A stretch of DNA of 64,000 nt, from assembly GCF_000013025.1 (NCBI RefSeq), contig NC_008358.1:558001-622000 (forward strand), given 5' to 3'. Position 1 is the first letter of the stretch. Every line of letters starts with the position of its first letter. The translations under genes and the position numbers were made by a program. Of this stretch, positions 1-8,142 are shown one piece after another. The DNA is from Hyphomonas neptunium ATCC 15444 (GTDB lineage Bacteria; Pseudomonadota; Alphaproteobacteria; Caulobacterales; Hyphomonadaceae). The notes beneath the pieces are model-generated. The model did no database searches and was not told where the DNA came from. It saw only the letters and a list, made by a program, of their open reading frames with translations.

Positions 1-471
1 TTCGCGGATCTTGGCGACGGCGATTTCGGGCAGGACGGTGAAGTTCGAGAAGGTGGAGCAGCCCATATAGTGGAAGACGGTCTGGCCTTTATAGCTGAAG
101 CGGCTGGTGCCGTCTGGCATCAGGCCCTTGCCCTGCGTGGCGCGAATGGCCGTACACAGATTGGTCTTGCCTGAGAGGCAGCTTTTGCACTGGCGGCATT
201 CTGGCGTGTAGAGCGGGATAACGTGATCGCCGGGCTTCACGCTGGTCACGCCTGCGCCCACCTCGCGGACGATGCCGGCGCCTTCATGGCCCAGCACGCT
301 GGGGAAGATGCCTTCGCTGTCAAGCCCGTCGAGCGTGTAGGCATCCGTGTGGCAGATGCCCGTCGCCATGATTTCGACCAGCACTTCACCGGCCTTGGGC
401 CCTTCAAGGTCAAGCTCGACAATTTCGAGCGGCTTTTTGGCTTCAAAGGCAACGGCGGCGCGGGTCTTCAT
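1..471 (-). CDS. frmA: S-(hydroxymethyl)glutathione dehydrogenase (class III alcohol dehydrogenase), 3' part cut by window edge
   Basis: NAD-dependent, zinc-containing oxidation of S-hydroxymethylglutathione, the main step of glutathione-linked formaldehyde detoxification in the cytoplasm. The first 157 codons are visible. They show the catalytic zinc region ([13 protein letters not shown], then GHEGAGIV) and the structural zinc site with the spacing C-x2-C-x2-C-x7-C ([15 protein letters not shown]). The start is the ATG at 471, which has GGAG about nine bases upstream on the minus strand. The family is normally about 370 residues, so roughly half the gene lies to the left of the window. It reads in the same direction as recF but stands 68 bp beyond its stop. 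Family assignment is secure; the substrate follows from the class III signature. Confidence 0.93.
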   Translation of the reverse strand, partial: MKTRAAVAFEAKKPLEIVELDLEGPKAGEVLVEIMATGICHTDAYTLDGLDSEGIFPSVLGHEGAGIVREVGAGVTSVKPGDHVIPLYTPECRQCKSCLSGKTNLCTAIRATQGKGLMPDGTSRFSYKGQTVFHYMGCSTFSNFTVLPEIAVAKIRE

Positions 472-539
472 GGGGCAGGCTCCTAAATTCGAACCTTTAC
501 CTAGTCCGCTGCGCGGTCCCGGTCCACTCCCCGGCAGGT

Positions 540-1652
540 CTATTCAGCGAGGGTGGCAGACCCTTCATCCACGCGGATACGCTGGGCGCGGTCGCCGAAG
601 GCTTCGAAGAGGAAGGCCTCTGTGCCGGTGAGCCAGGCCTGACCGCCCAGCACGGTGAGTTCGTCGAAGAGGGCGGCGCGCCGGTCGGGGTCGAGATGGG
701 CGGCCGCTTCATCCAGCAGCAGAAGGGGCGAGGGGCCGGAGCCGCCTGCCGAGAGGGCGGTGGCCGAGGCGAGGACGAGGCCGATCAAGAGCGCTTTCTG
801 CTGGCCGGTGGAGGCTTCGCCGGCGGGCGCGGCGGTGGGCCGGTGGATGACGGCGAGGTCTGTGCGGTGGGGGCCTGACAGGGTGCGGCCCGCGCCGATG
901 TCTCGGCGGCGGCCGCTATGATAGGCGTCGACCAGCAGATCAAAGATCGTGCGGAAGTCTTCACCCTTGAGGGCGGCGGCTTCGGCCGCGCCTTCCAGGG
1001 TGAGGTCAGCTTTCGGGAAATGGCCTTCGGGGCGCGCGTCGATGGCGATCTGCAGAGCTTCCAGAACGATGGCGCGGTTGATGGCCATTTCGGTGCCCGC
1101 TTCGGCGAGGCGCGCCTCAATCGCATCGGCCCAGGCGGGGTCGACATGGCCGCGCTCAATCAGGGCGTTGCGCTCGGCGAGGGCCTTGTCATAGCGCGCC
1201 GCCGCTTTGCCATGTGCGGGGAGGTGGGCCATCACCAGCCTGTCGAAGAAGCGGCGCCGGTCAGACGCCCCGCCCCGGAATACCCCGTCCATCGCCGGGG
1301 TGAGCCAGACGATGCGGATGCGTTCGGCGAGGTCTCCGGGCGAAGCGGGCGCGCCATCGATGCGCACCGTGCGCTTGGCGGTTCCGGCGGTGTCCAGCGT
1401 GATGGAGATTTTCTGTTCGTCATCCAATGTGGCCGCTAGCGCCCAGCCGCCGGGGGCATCGCGCCGGGTCATCTCGGAGAGCTGCGCGCTGCGCAGGCCG
1501 CGGCCCGGCCCGAACTGGCTGACGGCTTCCAGGAGGTTTGTCTTGCCCGCGCCATTGGAGCCGTAAAGGCAGACGGGGCGCGCATCGAGGCGCAGCGTCA
1601 GGCCGGCATAGTTGCGGAAATCCGTCAGGCTGAGGCGGGTCAGGGCGGTCAT
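540..1652 (-). CDS. recF: DNA replication and repair protein RecF
   Basis: RecF is an SMC/ABC-type ATPase that acts with RecO and RecR to load RecA at single-strand gaps and stalled forks. The 370-residue protein has Walker [10 protein letters not shown] at about residues 31-39, an ABC signature [11 protein letters not shown] near residue 285, and Walker [13 protein letters not shown] just after. The N-terminal LSLTDFRNY is typical of RecF. Length fits the family. It lies downstream of dnaN on the same strand, separated from it by one small monooxygenase-fold gene whose stop is 6 bp from the recF start. The order dnaA-dnaN-recF is the classic bacterial arrangement, here with an insert. Confidence 0.96.
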   Translation of the reverse strand: MTALTRLSLTDFRNYAGLTLRLDARPVCLYGSNGAGKTNLLEAVSQFGPGRGLRSAQLSEMTRRDAPGGWALAATLDDEQKISITLDTAGTAKRTVRIDGAPASPGDLAERIRIVWLTPAMDGVFRGGASDRRRFFDRLVMAHLPAHGKAAARYDKALAERNALIERGHVDPAWADAIEARLAEAGTEMAINRAIVLEALQIAIDARPEGHFPKADLTLEGAAEAAALKGEDFRTIFDLLVDAYHSGRRRDIGAGRTLSGPHRTDLAVIHRPTAAPAGEASTGQQKALLIGLVLASATALSAGGSGPSPLLLLDEAAAHLDPDRRAALFDELTVLGGQAWLTGTEAFLFEAFGDRAQRIRVDEGSATLAE

Positions 1653-1658
1653 GCCGTC

Positions 1659-2054
1659 TCAGTCGCCGGAATGAAGTCCGTGCCCGCCCTGTGGCTGTGT
1701 CTCGGCGATCTGCTCCATGCCCGCAATGATTGGCCGGGCTTTCTGGATGGCGGCCTGAACCTGGGGCAGGGCGAGGGAGGCCTTGTGGCTGTCAGCGTCG
1801 CTCCAGGCTTCGGTGACCCAGATGGTATTGGGCTCTGCCGGATCGCTCGCCACGATATAGCTGAGGCAGCCGGGCATATCGCGCAGGCCTTCCAGCAGGT
1901 AGCCGATGAGTTCATCGCGCTTGCCGTCTGCCGAAATGAATTTGCCGATCAGGCCGTACATGCCCGTCTCCCTGGTTTCTGCATGGCCGGGCAATCCGGC
2001 CAGCGCAGCTGTGGCGAGCGCGCCGCCGATGAAGATGCGGCGGCCCGTCTGCAC
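1659..2054 (-). CDS. Putative quinol monooxygenase (ABM fold) with a Tat-like signal
   Basis: Small antibiotic-biosynthesis-monooxygenase (ABM, ferredoxin-like) domain: MYGLIGKF at residue 32 onwards, then MPGCLSYIV and IWVTEAWSDADSH, the usual two-strand core. Residues 1-26 (GRRIFIGGALATAALAG, ending GHA) resemble a twin-arginine export signal, which argues for the GTG start at 2054. A cytosolic form starting at the ATG at 1961, which has a GGGAGA ribosome site, is an alternative. The gene sits 3 bp after dnaN and 6 bp before recF, so it is probably co-transcribed with both. Members act as cofactor-free monooxygenases or heme/quinone-binding proteins; the substrate here is unknown. Confidence 0.75.
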   Translation of the reverse strand: MQTGRRIFIGGALATAALAGLPGHAETRETGMYGLIGKFISADGKRDELIGYLLEGLRDMPGCLSYIVASDPAEPNTIWVTEAWSDADSHKASLALPQVQAAIQKARPIIAGMEQIAETQPQGGHGLHSGD

Positions 2055-2057
2055 GGC

Positions 2058-3179
2058 TTACACCCGCAGCGGCATCACGACAAACCGCGCGGAATCGTCT
2101 GACGGATCGAGCACGAGCGCGGGGGAGGCGGGGTCATTGAACATGAACTCCACTTCGGAGGATTCAATCTGGCCGGCGATGTCGAGCAGGTATTTGGCGT
2201 TGAAGCCGATTTCCATCGGCTCGGACTCATACTCGGCTTCGATCTCTTCATTGCCGGCGCCGGTCTCGGCATGGTTCACCGCCAGGGTGAGGCGGCCATT
2301 GGAAACGGAGAGCTTCACCGAGCGCGAGCGCTCTGCCGAGACCGTCGAGACGCGGTCAACCGCAGCCTCGAAGGCTTTGTTGTCGACGGTCATTTTCTTG
2401 TCGTTCCCTTTGGGGATGACGCGGGCATAATCGGGGAAGGAGCCATCGATCAGCTTGGAGGTCAGCACCGCGCGGCCGGCGCGCAGGATGATCTTGGTGT
2501 CGGAGACTTCGATCTCGACGTCTTCATCAAGGCCATCGAGCAGGCGGCGGGCTTCGCCGACCGTCTTGCGCGGCACGATCACGCCGGTGAGTTTCTCGGC
2601 GCCCTTGGGGGCTTTCAGCTCCGCCAGGGCGAGGCGGTGGCCATCGGTGGCGACGGTACGCAGCACGGCGGAGCCATCATCGGCCTTGGCGGCGTGCAGA
2701 TAGATGCCGTTGAGATAGTAGCGGGTCTCTTCGGTGGAGATCGCAAAGCGGGTCTTGTCGATCAGGCGGGCGAAATCCTTCGCGGCGATCTTGAAGCTGA
2801 CGGCGCCTTCATCGGGCGTCATGGTCTGGAAGTCAGCTGCCGGCAGGGTTGGCAGTTCGAACAGTGAGCGGCCGGCGGCGATCGTCAGGCGCTGGGACTC
2901 CGGGTTGAGCTCCAGCTCCACCTCAGCGCCGGAGGGCAGCTTGCGCACCACGTCAAACAGCGTGCCGGCCGGAGCCGTTACTGAGCCCGGGCGGGACACA
3001 TTGGCGAGCGCAGAGTCCACGGCCTCGATGTCGAGGTCGGTTGCGGTGAGCTTCAGCGCGCCCTGGGTTGCCTCCAGCAAAACGTTGGAGAGAATTGGAA
3101 TTGTCGTCCGGCGCTCGACAATGTTCTGAACATGGCTGAGGGCGTCCAGAAGGTCTCCGCGTTCGATCGTCAGTTTCAT
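2058..3179 (-). CDS. dnaN: DNA polymerase III beta subunit (sliding clamp)
   Basis: The ring-shaped clamp that tethers DNA polymerase III and other partners to DNA. The 373 residues begin MKLTIERGDLLDALSHVQNI and contain the characteristic RRTTIPILSNVLLEA segment. They end FVVMPLRV, the C-terminal strand that forms part of the partner-binding cleft. Length and the three-repeat layout are normal. It lies 183 bp downstream of dnaA on the same strand, with a perfect 12-bp hairpin between the two, so it may have its own promoter as well as read-through from dnaA. Confidence 0.97.
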   Translation of the reverse strand: MKLTIERGDLLDALSHVQNIVERRTTIPILSNVLLEATQGALKLTATDLDIEAVDSALANVSRPGSVTAPAGTLFDVVRKLPSGAEVELELNPESQRLTIAAGRSLFELPTLPAADFQTMTPDEGAVSFKIAAKDFARLIDKTRFAISTEETRYYLNGIYLHAAKADDGSAVLRTVATDGHRLALAELKAPKGAEKLTGVIVPRKTVGEARRLLDGLDEDVEIEVSDTKIILRAGRAVLTSKLIDGSFPDYARVIPKGNDKKMTVDNKAFEAAVDRVSTVSAERSRSVKLSVSNGRLTLAVNHAETGAGNEEIEAEYESEPMEIGFNAKYLLDIAGQIESSEVEFMFNDPASPALVLDPSDDSARFVVMPLRV

Positions 3180-3272
3180 CGTCTCATCCGTTCATCCTGG
3201 GGCCGGCCAGGCCCCGCTTCGTCGTCATCGCCGGTTTGTGTCTGGAGTCTGTTCCGCAAGGCAAGCCGGGAA

Positions 3273-3301
3273 TCAGCCCGCTCCGGGCAGGAGCGGGCTG
3301 A
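3273..3301 (-). terminator. Perfect 12-bp hairpin between dnaA and dnaN
   Basis: TCAGCCCGCTCC, a GGGCA loop and the exact reverse complement form a 12-bp stem 62 bases past the dnaA stop. No T-run follows on either strand. It may be an intrinsic attenuator, an RNA-stability hairpin or a Rho-pausing site rather than a canonical terminator. Confidence 0.5.
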
Positions 3302-3362
3302 TGAGCCTTAACGAAGTTGCAGGAAAAGCCAAGCGCCCGGCAGCCCGCGCGCTGAAAATGGC

Positions 3363-4820
3363 TCAGATTTGTCCGCTTTCCATCAGCTCAAGCACCACAG
3401 TCTGAACGCGGGCAATGTCTGCGGCCAGTTCCTGGTCCTTGCCGATGTCCCCATCCATGCGGCGATAGGCGTAAAGGACCGTTGTGTGGTCGCGTTTGCC
3501 AAAGGCCCGGCCGATCTGAGGGAAGGATTTCCGCGTCATCGTCCGGCAGAGATACATCGCAATCTGACGGGGGTAGACGAAGCCGCGCATCTTGCTCGGG
3601 CCTTCCAGATCGGTCTTGGCAATCGGGAACACTTTCAGCGTCGCCCGCTTGATTACATCGATCGAGGGCTCGCGCTGCTCGCCGGCATGACGGCGGACAA
3701 TGCGGTCCAGCATTTCCATTGTTGGCGCCCGCTCACCGAAGCCTGCTTCGGTGTAGAGGCTCCACACCGCGCCGGTCAGCTCGCGGCCGGGGCCACGGAT
3801 GCCGGAGTTGAGACGCTGCATCATCTCATCGGTCAGCACGAAGGCGGGATGATTTTCCGCGATGTGGCCGGCCAGGCGGATCAGGATTTCGCGGCGCATG
3901 CCGGCATCTGGCAGTTCCACCTCAACGGCAGTCGCGCCCTTGATCTCGCTGCGCATCCGCTGGCCGAAACCGGAGGCATCGCCTGGGGCAGAGTCGCCGA
4001 CCAGAACAACCTGCCCGCCATTGGACGTGACTTCGCGGATGTTCTGATAGAGCTCGGTTTCCGTGCCGGGTTTGCCGGCGATGCGGTGCAGGTCGTCGAT
4101 CAGCAGGATCGAGGCGGCCCGCAGACGCTTCTTCAGGTCGCTCGTGTCGCGTGCCTTCACACCGTCCAGATAGGCCGACATGAATTCCTCGGCGGTCAGG
4201 TAGACGATCCGGCGGGCAGTGTCCCGGCGGGCGGCTTCCAGACGGAGGGCCTGCATGAGGTGGGTCTTGCCGGTGCCGGGCGGGCCATAGATCAGCGTGG
4301 TGGCCGTGCCGGCAGGAAGGCCCGCGGCAATACGCTTTGCCAGCGTCACGGCGATTTCGTTCGACGGGCCGGTCACCAGCGTGTCGAAGGTCATTGCCGG
4401 GCCAGCGCCCGACGATGTGGCGGGTGCCTGCGGCTCGGCCGGAACCGGCGTCTCGGCAACAGCCCATGGGTCATCGACCAGATCGCGCAGGTCTGCCGGA
4501 GCATTCCGCCAACAGATCAATTTGAGGGCGCGTTCAGCCGGGTCAGCGGCTGCCCACAATTTCTCGATCACGCGCAGATGCTGGCTGCTGACGCGGTCAA
4601 AAGCCAGCGGATCGCGCGCGGCGACAATCATTTCGCCATTGTGTTCTGCGACAACGCGCAGGTCTGCGATCCAGCGCGTGAATTCAGATTCCGTGATCTT
4701 GTCCCGCAGGACATCGCGCACATCGTTCCAAATCATTTGGCCTGTCGTTTCAAAAGCGTCACTGCCTTGTGCCGCCTCCAATTCGAAAGGCGAGACAGTT
4801 GTTTCGTTTCGGTCCATCAC
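3363..4820 (-). CDS. dnaA: Chromosomal replication initiator protein DnaA
   Basis: AAA+ initiator that binds DnaA boxes and melts the chromosomal origin. Domain I covers roughly residues 25-110 (WNDVRDVLRD...FTRWIADL). A Pro/Ala-rich linker follows. The ATPase domain has Walker A GPPGTGKTH near residues 179-187 and Walker B ILLIDDLHRI. Domain IV carries the DnaA signature FGKRDHTTVLYAYRRM. The 485 residues are normal. The frame opens with GTG at 4820 immediately followed by ATG at 4817; the ATG with the upstream GGGGCTCG is my preferred start. The gene reads away from rpsT, as in Caulobacter, and is followed by dnaN. A promoter candidate lies about 115 bp upstream. Confidence 0.97.
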   Translation of the reverse strand: MMDRNETTVSPFELEAAQGSDAFETTGQMIWNDVRDVLRDKITESEFTRWIADLRVVAEHNGEMIVAARDPLAFDRVSSQHLRVIEKLWAAADPAERALKLICWRNAPADLRDLVDDPWAVAETPVPAEPQAPATSSGAGPAMTFDTLVTGPSNEIAVTLAKRIAAGLPAGTATTLIYGPPGTGKTHLMQALRLEAARRDTARRIVYLTAEEFMSAYLDGVKARDTSDLKKRLRAASILLIDDLHRIAGKPGTETELYQNIREVTSNGGQVVLVGDSAPGDASGFGQRMRSEIKGATAVEVELPDAGMRREILIRLAGHIAENHPAFVLTDEMMQRLNSGIRGPGRELTGAVWSLYTEAGFGERAPTMEMLDRIVRRHAGEQREPSIDVIKRATLKVFPIAKTDLEGPSKMRGFVYPRQIAMYLCRTMTRKSFPQIGRAFGKRDHTTVLYAYRRMDGDIGKDQELAADIARVQTVVLELMESGQI

Positions 4821-4934
4821 CGAGCCCCGTTTCTAATTATGATCGCTCATTCCAGCCTTTACACGACACACCCGGCAGGCCCCCGCCTGAAACACAAAAA
4901 ACTCTGTACCGGGACTAAATTGGCTGGTATGGAG

Positions 4935-4963
4935 AAAATATTCCGAGGGGATTTTTCTGGCAA
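4935..4963 (-). promoter_or_regulatory. Candidate dnaA promoter
   Basis: On the minus strand TTGCCA (4958-4963), a 17-base spacer and TATTTT (4935-4940) form a sigma-70-type promoter pointing at dnaA. The expected transcript start is near 4928, giving a 5' leader of about 110 bases. A second, weaker element (TTGACA at 5101-5106, no good -10) lies further upstream. Confidence 0.5.
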
Positions 4964-5282
4964 GTACTAACTTTTTGAGACAGCCGCATTTCACGTGTTG
5001 ACACCCCGGCGAGCGGAAAAAAACTGGCGGGAATTCATGTGACTGAGCGATTTCAGGTTTTTTGAAGTGATCGCCCGCTTACTTTTGTTCGCATCTGTTC
5101 TGTCAATACGGAATGCTGACTCAACCCTGTGGAATACATGATTATTGATCTTGATCTGGCAGGGGTGCAACATCGCCGGGCAGCCTTGGGGAAAGCGCGC
5201 AAAAATGCAGCCCTGAGCCTCTAGCGCAGGGGCTTTCAAATATCTACTTTAGGGTGAAAACAAGGCCGCGCACAAAAAAGCC
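4964..5282. other. Long dnaA upstream region without a credible gene
   Basis: About 320 bases between the dnaA promoter and the rpsT terminator. I see A/T runs near 5017-5025 and 5057-5064, one GANTC site (GACTC at 5118-5122, the CcrM methylation motif of alphaproteobacteria) and one degenerate DnaA-box-like sequence (TGTGGAATA at 5128-5136, two differences from TGTGGATAA). A short open frame on the minus strand (4991-5239) has no recognisable domain. There is no cluster of good DnaA boxes, so I do not call an origin. Confidence 0.45.
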
Positions 5283-5319
5283 CGGAAAGAAAAACCCGCC
5301 AGGCGCGTTACCGGGCGGG
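5283..5319 (-). terminator. Rho-independent terminator after rpsT
   Basis: On the minus strand a CCCGCC/GGCGGG stem (5295-5319) is followed directly by TTTTTCTTT. It lies 50 bases past the rpsT stop, so rpsT and dnaA are separate transcription units. Confidence 0.75.
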
Positions 5320-5368
5320 CCATCTTTTCAGCTGCCGCTCAAAGCCGGCAGCGGGCTTGGCGTTGACC

Positions 5369-5632
5369 TCAGGCCATTGCCTTGACGCGGGCCGAAAGGC
5401 GCGAAACCTTGCGGGAAGCCGTGTTCTTGTGGGTAACGCCTTTGGTCACCGACCGCATGATTTCAGGCTGCGCCGCTTTCAGGGCTTCCTGAGCAGCAGG
5501 CTTGTCACCAGATGCGATCGCTTCCTCTACCTTGCGAACATAGGTGCGCACGCGCGAGCGGCGGGCTTTGTTCACATCGGTGCGCGCAGCGATCTTGCGC
5601 ACCATTTTCTTGGCTGAGCGGGTATTCGCCAT
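5369..5632 (-). CDS. rpsT: 30S ribosomal protein S20
   Basis: Small basic 16S rRNA-binding protein of the 30S body. The 87 residues begin [15 protein letters not shown] and contain the conserved [16 protein letters not shown] and [20 protein letters not shown] segments. The ATG is preceded by AGGAG. It has its own promoter at 5680-5708 and its own terminator. Its position directly upstream of dnaA on the same strand is a conserved alphaproteobacterial arrangement. Confidence 0.97.
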   Translation of the reverse strand: MANTRSAKKMVRKIAARTDVNKARRSRVRTYVRKVEEAIASGDKPAAQEALKAAQPEIMRSVTKGVTHKNTASRKVSRLSARVKAMA

Positions 5633-5679
5633 AACAAACTCCTGGCGCCCGGCGGGATGTCCCTCGGGCAGAAGGCGCG

Positions 5680-5708
5680 GAGATACATAAACGGCTCTCG
5701 GGCGTCAA
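5680..5708 (-). promoter_or_regulatory. rpsT promoter, with a palindrome next to the -35
   Basis: On the minus strand TTGACG (5703-5708), a 17-base spacer and TATCTC (5680-5685) form a good sigma-70-type promoter, with a leader of about 40 bases before rpsT. An inverted repeat CCGTCA-TCG-TGACGG (5709-5723) abuts the -35 and could be an upstream binding site. Confidence 0.6.
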
Positions 5709-5749
5709 CCGTCATCGTGACGGAAAAGCAGCCTTTTCGCCTGCGCCGG

Positions 5750-6532
5750 TCAGCGATCCCGGAAATGGGCCGAGCGCTTCTCCACATAGGCTTTCATGCC
5801 TTCTTTCTGATCGTCGGTGGCGAAAAGCGACTGGAACAGGCGGCGTTCGAACTGAATCCCCTGTGAAAGCGGGGTTTCGAAGGCGGCCTTGATCGCCTCT
5901 TTTGTCATCATCGCAGCAGCGCGGGGCATGGCGGCAATGGTGGCGGCCAGGGATTTGGCTTCGCTGAGCAGATCATCGGCCGGGACGATCCGGGCCACCA
6001 GGCCGCAGCGTTCAGCCTCCTCGGCCTCCATCATGCGCCCGGTGAGGCACAGCTCCATCGCCTTTGACTTGCCCACAGCGCGGGTCAGGCGCTGGGTGGC
6101 GCCGGCGCCCGGCATCACGCCGAGGCGGATTTCCGGCTGACCGAAGCGGGCATTGTCGGCGGCCAGGATGATGTCGCACATCATGGCCAGTTCACACCCG
6201 CCGCCGATGGCATAGCCGCCCACGGCCGCGATGATGGGCTTGCGGGCACGCGCCGCGCGCTCCCAGTTCCGGGTGATGAAATCCTCATAATAGGATTGCG
6301 GGAAGGTCTTTGACTGGATCTCGCGGACATCGGCGCCGCCGGAGAAGGCGCGCTTGGTCCCCGTCAGGATGATGCAGAGGATGGCGTCGTCCGCTTCAAA
6401 CCGGTCGATTGCCTGGGTCAGCTCCGTCATCATTTCCTCGCTGAGGGCGTTGAGGCTCTCTGCGCGGTTCATCTGGATGAGCGCGTAACCATCTTCTGCG
6501 TTCACTTCGGTGATGAGGGTATTGTAGGCCAT
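5750..6532 (-). CDS. Enoyl-CoA hydratase/isomerase family protein
   Basis: Crotonase-fold enzyme of 260 residues, most likely the hydratase that adds water to trans-2-enoyl-CoA in fatty-acid beta-oxidation. The oxyanion-hole segment GTKRAFSGGADV and the catalytic loop with two acidic positions (AIGGGCELAMMCD, then GQPEIRLGVMPGAGATQRL) are intact. This matches true hydratases, with both glutamates (GGGCE and PEI). It starts at the ATG at 6532 and stands alone between rpsT and a divergent kinase gene. Chain-length specificity cannot be read from the sequence. Confidence 0.9.
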   Translation of the reverse strand: MAYNTLITEVNAEDGYALIQMNRAESLNALSEEMMTELTQAIDRFEADDAILCIILTGTKRAFSGGADVREIQSKTFPQSYYEDFITRNWERAARARKPIIAAVGGYAIGGGCELAMMCDIILAADNARFGQPEIRLGVMPGAGATQRLTRAVGKSKAMELCLTGRMMEAEEAERCGLVARIVPADDLLSEAKSLAATIAAMPRAAAMMTKEAIKAAFETPLSQGIQFERRLFQSLFATDDQKEGMKAYVEKRSAHFRDR

Positions 6533-6693
6533 GACGGGTCCTTGAGGGGGGGCGGTCTCTGGCCGCCGGTGGGGTATGGGGTCGGGGTGGGCGCTGCGGG
6601 CTCGCGTCGTTCGGGCCCATCAGAGGGGCTGGCCGGGAATACGGGCATTAAGGGTGCAGGGCGGGGCCTCAGCAATTGTGGCGATCTCGGGGC

Positions 6694-6705
6694 GGCGTAT
6701 ACGCC
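6694..6705. promoter_or_regulatory. 12-bp perfect palindrome in a divergent intergenic region
   Basis: GGCGTATACGCC lies in the 245-base gap between the enoyl-CoA hydratase and the ABC1/UbiB kinase, 73 bases before the kinase start. It is a possible operator. The rest of the gap is G-rich with no clear promoter. Confidence 0.3.
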
Positions 6706-6777
6706 TGCATGAACACTTTGTCACCCCGCCCGCCTGCAGCCTGTCCAAGGCGGCGGGGCAGGCCTATATCCTCCGGC

Positions 6778-8142
6778 ATGAGCCAGCCCCCATCCGATAC
6801 CTCCGATCCCGAACGCAACCGCCTCTCCGGGCGGATTGCCCGCACTGCCAAGGTGGGCGCCAATCTGTCGGGCGCGGGGCTGACCTTTGCGGCCCAGTCG
6901 CTGTTTGGCGGCGACAAGGGTGACGAGCGGATCGCCAGGGCGATGGCGGCCGCGCTGGGCAAGTCCAAAGGGCCGCTGATGAAGGTGGCGCAGATGGTCT
7001 CGACCGTGCCCGATCTGCTGCCGCCCGAATATGCTGCCGAGTTCGCCAAGCTGCAGGCCGAGGCCCCCGCAATGGGCTGGCCCTTCGTGAAGCGCCGGAT
7101 GCGGGCGGAGCTGGGCGCGGACTGGGACGGCAAATTTGCAGACTTCGGCAAGGAAGCCAGCCACGCCGCCTCGCTTGGCCAGGTGCATGGCGCGACCCTG
7201 CACGACGGCCGCAAGGTTGCCTGCAAGCTGCAATACCCGGACATGGCAAGCGCGGTGGAGTCCGATATCGGCCAACTCCGGACACTTCTCGGCCTTTTCA
7301 AGCGCATGGATGGCTCGATTGATGCCGACGAGATGGTCGCCGAGATCACCGACCGTCTGCGCGAGGAACTCGATTACGAGCGCGAGGCCAAACATATGGC
7401 GCTCTACCGGGACATGCTCTCGGACAAGGCCTTCATCAAATGCCCTGAGCCGATAGCAGAGCTTTCGACCGCGCGGCTGATCACCATGACCTGGATGGAG
7501 GGCGAGCGGCTCGATGCGTTCGAGACCACGCCGCAGGAAACGCGCAACCGCATTGCCGAGATGCTGTTCTGGACCTGGTGGGCACCGATGAACTCCTATG
7601 CCGTGATCCATGGCGACCCGCATCTTGGCAATTATCAGGTGACCGGCGGCGGGGAAGGGATCAACCTGCTGGACTTCGGCTGTGTGCGCATCTTCCCCCC
7701 TGCCTTTGTGGCCGGCGTCGTCGATCTCTACCGGGCGATGTTGCACGATGATTTTGACGCGGCCTATGCCGCTTATGAGGCCTGGGGCTTCCAGAACCTG
7801 TCGCGGGAGCTGGTTGAAGTTCTGAACGTCTGGGCGCGCTTCATCTATGGCCCGATTATCGACGACCGGGTGCGCACGGTGGCCGATGGCGTGTCGGCCG
7901 GGGAGTATGGCCGCAAGGAAGCTTTCCGCGTGCGCCAGCTGCTGAAGGAAAAAGGCCCGGTGAAGATCCCGCGCGAGTTCGTGTTCATGGACCGCGCCGC
8001 CATTGGCCTGGGCGCGGCCTATCTGCGCCTTGGCGCGGAGCTCAATTTCCATGAGCTGTTCGAGCAAAGTCTGGAGGGCTTCTCCGTTGAGAAGGTGACG
8101 GCGCGCCAGGCTGAGGCACTTGGACGGGCAGGCCTTGCATGA
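6778..8142 (+). CDS. ABC1/AarF/UbiB-family atypical kinase
   Basis: Protein-kinase-like fold of the UbiB/COQ8 family, which supports ubiquinone synthesis and lipid homeostasis. The 454 residues from the ATG at 6778 contain the invariant KxGQ-type motif as MKVAQMVS (Q kept, G replaced by A), the A-rich nucleotide loop ASLGQVHGATL, VACKLQYP, the HGDPHLGNY catalytic loop and LLDFGCVR (the DFG equivalent). The N-terminus lacks the membrane helices of E. coli UbiB, so this is more like the soluble ABC1 group than UbiB itself. Its stop overlaps the next start by 4 bp (ATGA). Confidence 0.85.
   Translation: MSQPPSDTSDPERNRLSGRIARTAKVGANLSGAGLTFAAQSLFGGDKGDERIARAMAAALGKSKGPLMKVAQMVSTVPDLLPPEYAAEFAKLQAEAPAMGWPFVKRRMRAELGADWDGKFADFGKEASHAASLGQVHGATLHDGRKVACKLQYPDMASAVESDIGQLRTLLGLFKRMDGSIDADEMVAEITDRLREELDYEREAKHMALYRDMLSDKAFIKCPEPIAELSTARLITMTWMEGERLDAFETTPQETRNRIAEMLFWTWWAPMNSYAVIHGDPHLGNYQVTGGGEGINLLDFGCVRIFPPAFVAGVVDLYRAMLHDDFDAAYAAYEAWGFQNLSRELVEVLNVWARFIYGPIIDDRVRTVADGVSAGEYGRKEAFRVRQLLKEKGPVKIPREFVFMDRAAIGLGAAYLRLGAELNFHELFEQSLEGFSVEKVTARQAEALGRAGLA

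Noticed and set aside
3369-4970. 533-codon open frame on the plus strand opposite dnaA
   Set aside because: It is the complement of a fully conserved dnaA; high GC keeps the opposite frame open. No domain or ribosome site.
4991-5239. 82-codon frame in the dnaA upstream region
   Set aside because: No domain, no ribosome site, lies between the rpsT terminator and the dnaA promoter; composition is that of non-coding DNA.
4821-5368. Chromosomal origin of replication
   Set aside because: Only one degenerate DnaA box and no clustered boxes or clear unwinding element; alphaproteobacterial origins often lie away from dnaA.
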